DNA of 24,451 bases from a virus: positions 1-24,451 of the IMG/VR virus record IMGVR_UViG_3300017964_000074. One strand, given 5' to 3'. The position numbers and the translations under genes were made by a program. Shown in pieces: positions 21,592-24,451 of the stretch (position 1 is its first letter; each line of letters begins with the position of its first letter). The notes under the pieces were generated by a model. The model saw only the letters and a program-made list of their open reading frames with translations, was not told the origin of the DNA and did not search any database.

Positions 21592-21853
21592 CTACAGGCT
21601 CCCACTCGATCACTTCGAGGTCTGGATTGTTTGCAAAGCCTTCGCTGTACGGCCACTCGACTCCAGTGACAATGTTGCGAAGAGTTTTAGGAATTCGTTT
21701 CGGCAAAACTTTCTCAGGCTCCTTGCCGTTTTTTCGGAGCCGATTTACCTGATCCTGCATCGCATCAAGAGTCATGCGACGGTCAAGAGTGACGTCGAAT
21801 TTCTCTTTAGCTTCGATGTACAGGTCGTCCTTCTCGGTTCGTGCTTCTTCCAC
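21578..21853 (-). CDS. Small post-capsid hypothetical protein
   Basis: This is a 91-residue protein with a GTG start and a clear TGGAGA site. It is charged and mainly helical at the N-terminus (EEARTEKDDLYIEAKEKFDV, LDRRMTLDAMQDQVNRLRKN) and ends WEPVDGND. The 'LDRR.TL..M..QV..L' helix-turn-helix resembles the small HeH/LEM-like domains that often follow capsid genes, and PKRIPKTLRNIVTGVEWPYS contributes a beta-like part. Small proteins here may be capsid decoration or completion factors, but no function can be assigned. It is the first gene after the terminator that follows the coat gene, so it should be made in smaller amounts than the coat protein. Confidence 0.65.
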   Translation of the reverse strand: MEEARTEKDDLYIEAKEKFDVTLDRRMTLDAMQDQVNRLRKNGKEPEKVLPKRIPKTLRNIVTGVEWPYSEGFANNPDLEVIEWEPVDGND

Positions 21854-21872
21854 GCTAATCTCCAGTAAGAAG

Positions 21873-21896
21873 AAAAGGGGGAGGAAACCCTCCCCC
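21873..21896 (-). terminator. Rho-independent terminator after the capsid gene
   Basis: On the minus strand, GGGGGAGG (21896-21889) and CCTCCCCC (21884-21877) form a perfect 8-bp, GC-rich stem with a four-base GTTT loop, followed by TTTT and CTTCTT. It lies eight bases past the coat TAA, inside the only gap between the coat gene and its neighbour. This placement fits a (probably partial) terminator that raises capsid transcript over downstream genes, as T7 does after gene 10. Confidence 0.85.
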
Positions 21897-21904
21897 GTCA
21901 GTCC

Positions 21905-22780
21905 TTAGACCTTCCACTTACCTACAGCGAGGCAGTCAGGAGTTACGACCTTGCGACCGTAAACTTTCAGACCACGAACGCCGTCGCCGAAGGTGCTCTC
22001 AAGGCGAACGGTCTCAGTGTTGGTGAACTGAGAGGCGAACGTGATTGCCTTGGGGTGACCCGCGAGGACGTGGGTGTAGGTAGCATCAGTACCTGTAGAT
22101 GGGGTGTAGAGCAGGTTGCTCTGGAAAACCTTAAAGCGGTCTACCGTACCCACCTGACCGTTACGGAGAGGCGAAGTCGCATCACCAGTCAAGTACGCTT
22201 GACGCAGCTCGCTCTGCTTGAGCAGAGAGATCATGCTGGGAGGCAGAACGATGAAGCGACCCTCTTCAGGGATGTTCAACTCGTCCAGCTCCTTAGCAAT
22301 GTCAAGGATGCTAGCGAGAATGTTGCTAGACGTGATCGTAGTCTGAGCACCGATAGTGGTTGCGCCAGTTACGACGTTAGCCAGAACGTCAGTCTCGACT
22401 GCGATACGCATTTGCTCAGCGGCATCCTTGGAAGCCTCTGCCAGCATATCGATGTCGCCCTGTGCAGACAGAACGTCGTCGATCTTGAACGCATAGCTCT
22501 TAGCCTGATCGATAAGCAGCTCGACCGTGCTGGTGGTCAAATCAGCGTAGCTGACAGTACCAGTGTAGTCGGCAATGCTTACTGCGGGCACGGTACGAAT
22601 GTGTACCTTGTCGCCCTGACCAGAGATCTCGCCTTCGTAGTCGGTGTTAGAAATAGCAGGAAGTACAGACGAGCTGTAGAACTTAGCCTGCAACAGTTTT
22701 GAAAAGACTTCTGGGATGAAGCCGCCCTGATTGGCAGCGTAAGTAAACGCCGCGCCAGAGCCAGATGCACCAATAGCCAT
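21905..22780 (-). CDS. Major capsid protein (HK97-fold, P22/N4-type coat family)
   Basis: This 291-residue protein has an AGAGGT ribosome site. The N-terminal segment is characteristic of this coat family: IPEVFSKLLQAKFYSSSVLP, AISNTDYEGEISGQGDKVHI and RTVPAVSIADYTG (residues 22-74). A helix follows (SKDAAEQMRIAVETDVLANV, after FKIDDVLSAQGDIDMLAEAS) that corresponds to the long spine helix of the HK97 fold. The later part has NIPEEGRFIVLPPSMISLLK, a G-rich loop (TGDATSPLRNGQVGTVDRFK) and a C-terminal beta region ending VRGLKVYGRKVVTPDCLAVG KWKV. The length is normal for the family. It sits between the scaffold and connector genes, and a terminator follows directly. The plus-strand frame 22055-22702 is an antisense shadow of this gene. 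Confidence 0.9.
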   Translation of the reverse strand: MAIGASGSGAAFTYAANQGGFIPEVFSKLLQAKFYSSSVLPAISNTDYEGEISGQGDKVHIRTVPAVSIADYTGTVSYADLTTSTVELLIDQAKSYAFKIDDVLSAQGDIDMLAEASKDAAEQMRIAVETDVLANVVTGATTIGAQTTITSSNILASILDIAKELDELNIPEEGRFIVLPPSMISLLKQSELRQAYLTGDATSPLRNGQVGTVDRFKVFQSNLLYTPSTGTDATYTHVLAGHPKAITFASQFTNTETVRLESTFGDGVRGLKVYGRKVVTPDCLAVGKWKV

Positions 22781-22808
22781 CGTTAAATACCTCTATGCAA
22801 GAGTTGTA

Positions 22809-23708
22809 TTAACGCCGGATTCGGTCTTGCCTCCACGCTTCCATCACTGCTTCTTGGTTCGCTTCAAAATCTTTCAGCGACATCGCATTGATTTCCGCCC
22901 GAGACCAGATTTTTTGTCCGGCACCAGTATCAGGCTTTCTCGATTTCGGGAGCTTTGGCTCTGCCACAGCTTTCGCCTTATCGAGCGCCTTCTCTTGCGG
23001 CGTCGGTTGTCCGAATCCCATATCGCTCTTGAACTTGTTCAACAGATAGATCACTTCAGGCACTGAGCCTCTCTCAGCGTAGCGATGCATCTCGTCGTTC
23101 TGTACCTCCAGCCAGTCAGCCCAGTCTCCTGACTCAACGATGTTGTCGAGGTCAGGGTGAGCTTCCCTAATGAGAGTCATGTGCTGCTCTTGCGCTTTGG
23201 CGTGAGCCTCTTGATCTCTCATCTGCCGGAGTTGTTCAAGCTCGGCATTGGTTTCGGCAACTTGTGCTTGCGTCCTTTCCATCTGATCCAGAATTGGTGC
23301 CGCTAAGTCTGGGTACTCTTCCCTGACCTGCTTCAACTTCTCCAGATCGACGTCTTTCTCTGCAAGCTGACGCTTCAGGTTGCTCAACTCAGCCATTGTC
23401 TGCTCGTGCAAACGTCGCAGCTCTTTAGCCTCAGTTGTTGCCTGAGTCATCTTCCTTTGCGCATTCTTGTAGCGTTCGTCAGCCTTTTTCAGGGCTAACT
23501 CCGTCTCAGACAATTCGCCGCGTTCGTCTTCGACGGGAGCCTCGACAGGTTCTCCGGCAGTATCCGTTGGCTCTTCGGGTGCCTCTGCCTCAACCTCCTG
23601 CTGAACTTCCTCTGGCGTTTCCTCTTCTTGAGGGGCCGGAACTTCACCTTTCAGTTGGGCCATTAACTCCTGTGCTTCCGCTTCAAGTTTTGCTGGATCT
23701 ACTTTCAT
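22809..23708 (-). CDS. Capsid scaffolding protein
   Basis: This is a 299-residue protein. After a short basic start (KVDPAKLEAEAQELMAQLKG) residues 22-75 are strongly acidic (QEEETPEEVQQEVEAEAPEE). From about 65 to 190 it is an uninterrupted charged helix with heptad character (ERYKNAQRKMTQATTEAKEL, KQVREEYPDLAAPILDQMER, then QAQVAETNAELEQLRQMRDQ). A second helical part contains HPDLDNIVESGDWADWLEVQ. The C-terminus ends with a basic helix-turn-helix (RAEINAMSLKDFEANQEAVM, EAWRQDRIRR) that is typical of the coat-binding end of scaffolds. The protein directs assembly of the procapsid and then leaves. It sits directly upstream of the coat gene. Confidence 0.85.
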   Translation of the reverse strand: MKVDPAKLEAEAQELMAQLKGEVPAPQEEETPEEVQQEVEAEAPEEPTDTAGEPVEAPVEDERGELSETELALKKADERYKNAQRKMTQATTEAKELRRLHEQTMAELSNLKRQLAEKDVDLEKLKQVREEYPDLAAPILDQMERTQAQVAETNAELEQLRQMRDQEAHAKAQEQHMTLIREAHPDLDNIVESGDWADWLEVQNDEMHRYAERGSVPEVIYLLNKFKSDMGFGQPTPQEKALDKAKAVAEPKLPKSRKPDTGAGQKIWSRAEINAMSLKDFEANQEAVMEAWRQDRIRR

Positions 23709-23734
23709 CTTCCGGTTCCTATTAAGGGTGTCCG

Positions 23735-23920
23735 TCAGTCGATGCTTGGGGGTCGTATCTTCAACGACCGCTCTGCTTCGATAACCGCTTCAGCGGCTTG
23801 TTCTAGCTCAAGCACGTCACGCAGCTCAGCCACGCGACCCTGCTCGAACCTAAAATCGTTTTTATCCGCAGACTCTAATTTGGTCTGAGCGTCAGCCAAT
23901 CGCCCCGCCAGCAACTCCAT
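23735..23920 (-). CDS. Small helical protein between portal and scaffold
   Basis: The frame is open from a TTG at 24019, but that would overlap the portal by 128 bases. The ATG at 23920 (61 residues) overlaps it by only 29 and is chosen here. A GGAGG lies 14 bases before this ATG, which is longer than ideal, so the true start could be a near-upstream non-ATG codon. The product (MELLAGRLADAQTKLESADK, then DFRFEQGRVAELRDVLELEQ) is a charged helical pair. Short proteins with a '..Q G R..ELR..L.L' C-terminal helix often follow the portal gene in podophages, and no function is known. Position suggests a portal- or scaffold-associated role. Confidence 0.6.
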   Translation of the reverse strand: MELLAGRLADAQTKLESADKNDFRFEQGRVAELRDVLELEQAAEAVIEAERSLKIRPPSID

Positions 23921-24451
23921 TAGGAGGGGCCATTCCTCCGTCAGGGCTAAAACCTTGATCGCCCGCGCCTGACGCGGCGAGCATTTGCTGTTGCTGTAAT
24001 AACGCTTGTTGCTCGGCAATTAGCTGTTCCTCAGACTTGATAACGTCAGCAGGATCGATGTCCATGCTCTGCGCGATGTCACGCAGGAGCTTGCCTCGAT
24101 CTACTAGCTGAGAGTCCATGGGATTTGAAACCAGAGAGAGGAATTGAAGAAGTCTCTGGCTCTGCACTTCTTTCTGCACAAGTGCGGTGCTACCGCGAGC
24201 TACGACCTTGAGGTCGCCCTTCGCTCGCTCATTCGTTCCGAACTCCATATTGAAGTGGAACAATGATTCAATCATAGGGCGTATAAGGAAATCGTCAATG
24301 TTTTTGATGGTGCTTTTGAGCGCTACGTTAGCCGCCCCCATCAGCATTGAGATGCCTGTCGCCGTCTTGTTCAGGCTCTTCGTTTGCTCGCCGTGAGTGT
24401 ACGACGGCAGTGATGTCGTCTCATCCGCAAAGCGCCTGAAGATCTCGATAA
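23892..24451 (-). CDS. Portal protein, C-terminal part (5' end beyond window)
   Basis: The frame is open from the window edge at 24451 to the TGA at 23892, so only the last 185 or so residues are present. The visible segment begins IEIFRRFADETTSLPSYTHG, continues EQTKSLNKTATGISMLMGAA, NVALKSTIKNIDDFLIRPMI and ESLFHFNMEFGTNERAKGDL, and ends in a Gln-rich stretch (IAEQQALLQQQQMLAAS) and a Gly/Pro-rich tail. The 'SYTHGEQ...TATGISMLM..A......IKNID....RPMI' pattern is the conserved C-terminal half of podovirus portal proteins (P22/N4-type). The portal forms the dodecameric DNA gate at one capsid vertex and nucleates head assembly with scaffold. Its position directly upstream of the scaffold and coat genes fits that. 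Confidence 0.85.
   Translation of the reverse strand, partial: IEIFRRFADETTSLPSYTHGEQTKSLNKTATGISMLMGAANVALKSTIKNIDDFLIRPMIESLFHFNMEFGTNERAKGDLKVVARGSTALVQKEVQSQRLLQFLSLVSNPMDSQLVDRGKLLRDIAQSMDIDPADVIKSEEQLIAEQQALLQQQQMLAASGAGDQGFSPDGGMAPPNGVAGGAIG

Noticed and set aside
22055-22702. 215-residue plus-strand ORF
   Set aside because: It is fully antisense to the major capsid protein, whose family signature is clear; the frame has no ribosome site or recognisable domain.
1-24451. tRNA genes, insertion sequences, integrase or attachment sites
   Set aside because: No cloverleaf-like segment, transposase frame, terminal inverted repeat or integrase motif was noticed. A systematic tRNA or IS search could not be run here.

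Overview
The window is a single-strand virion-morphogenesis block of a tailed bacteriophage. Every credible gene lies on the minus strand and is read from position 24451 down to position 1. The gene set is portal, scaffold, HK97/P22-type coat protein, two connector/adaptor proteins, a large set of fibre-like proteins, holin-type membrane proteins, a nozzle-like protein, a J-like central fibre and small internal-virion-type proteins. There is no tape measure, no major tail tube protein and no sheath, so a short-tailed (podovirus) particle is the best reading. The low-complexity, Ser/Thr/Gly/Asp-rich fibre modules ('DLSDVD...DGQVL', 'APSxPSxGDxW', 'FKPDGTKMYVTG', LamG) are of the kind common in marine phages. 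A phage of an aquatic bacterium is therefore likely, but the host cannot be named from this window. Both ends cut genes: the portal on the right and a coiled-coil protein on the left.

Layout in transcription order. (1) Head module, 24451-20300: portal C-terminus, a small helical protein, scaffold, major capsid protein followed by a strong rho-independent terminator, a small GTG-start protein and two connector proteins. (2) Adhesin/fibre module, 20300-9438: a BppU-like N-terminal domain protein, an 18-residue-repeat protein, a small beta protein, two paralogous fibres with different C-terminal domains, a 723-residue modular fibre carrying a cupredoxin-like domain with a full type-1 copper ligand set, an 870-residue fibre with three LamG-like domains, a short fibre and a 51-residue-repeat beta-propeller. 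(3) Chaperone/lysis/tail module, 9428-3067: a tail assembly chaperone of the Phage_tail_APC type, two micro-ORFs, a GTA-type 3TM holin, a small 2TM protein, a nozzle-like tail protein, a 940-residue fibre with lambda J-like features and a DUF4376-type protein. (4) Internal-virion module, 2929-1: a GNAT-like protein in the position of T7 gp13, two small related proteins, an Ala/Gly-rich hydrophobic protein and a coiled-coil protein. This module is preceded by a 137-base gap with a plausible sigma70-like promoter.

The genes are very tightly packed. Ten junctions overlap by 1 or 4 bases (TAATG, TGATG or ATGA), which points to translational coupling. No stretch over 300 bases lacks a gene; the two largest gaps are about 137 and 147 bases. 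The most interesting content is the fibre module, where a few interchangeable protein modules recur in different combinations across at least five neighbouring genes. The cupredoxin-like copper site in one fibre, a possible ten-bladed propeller and the micro-ORF pair ahead of the holin also stand out.
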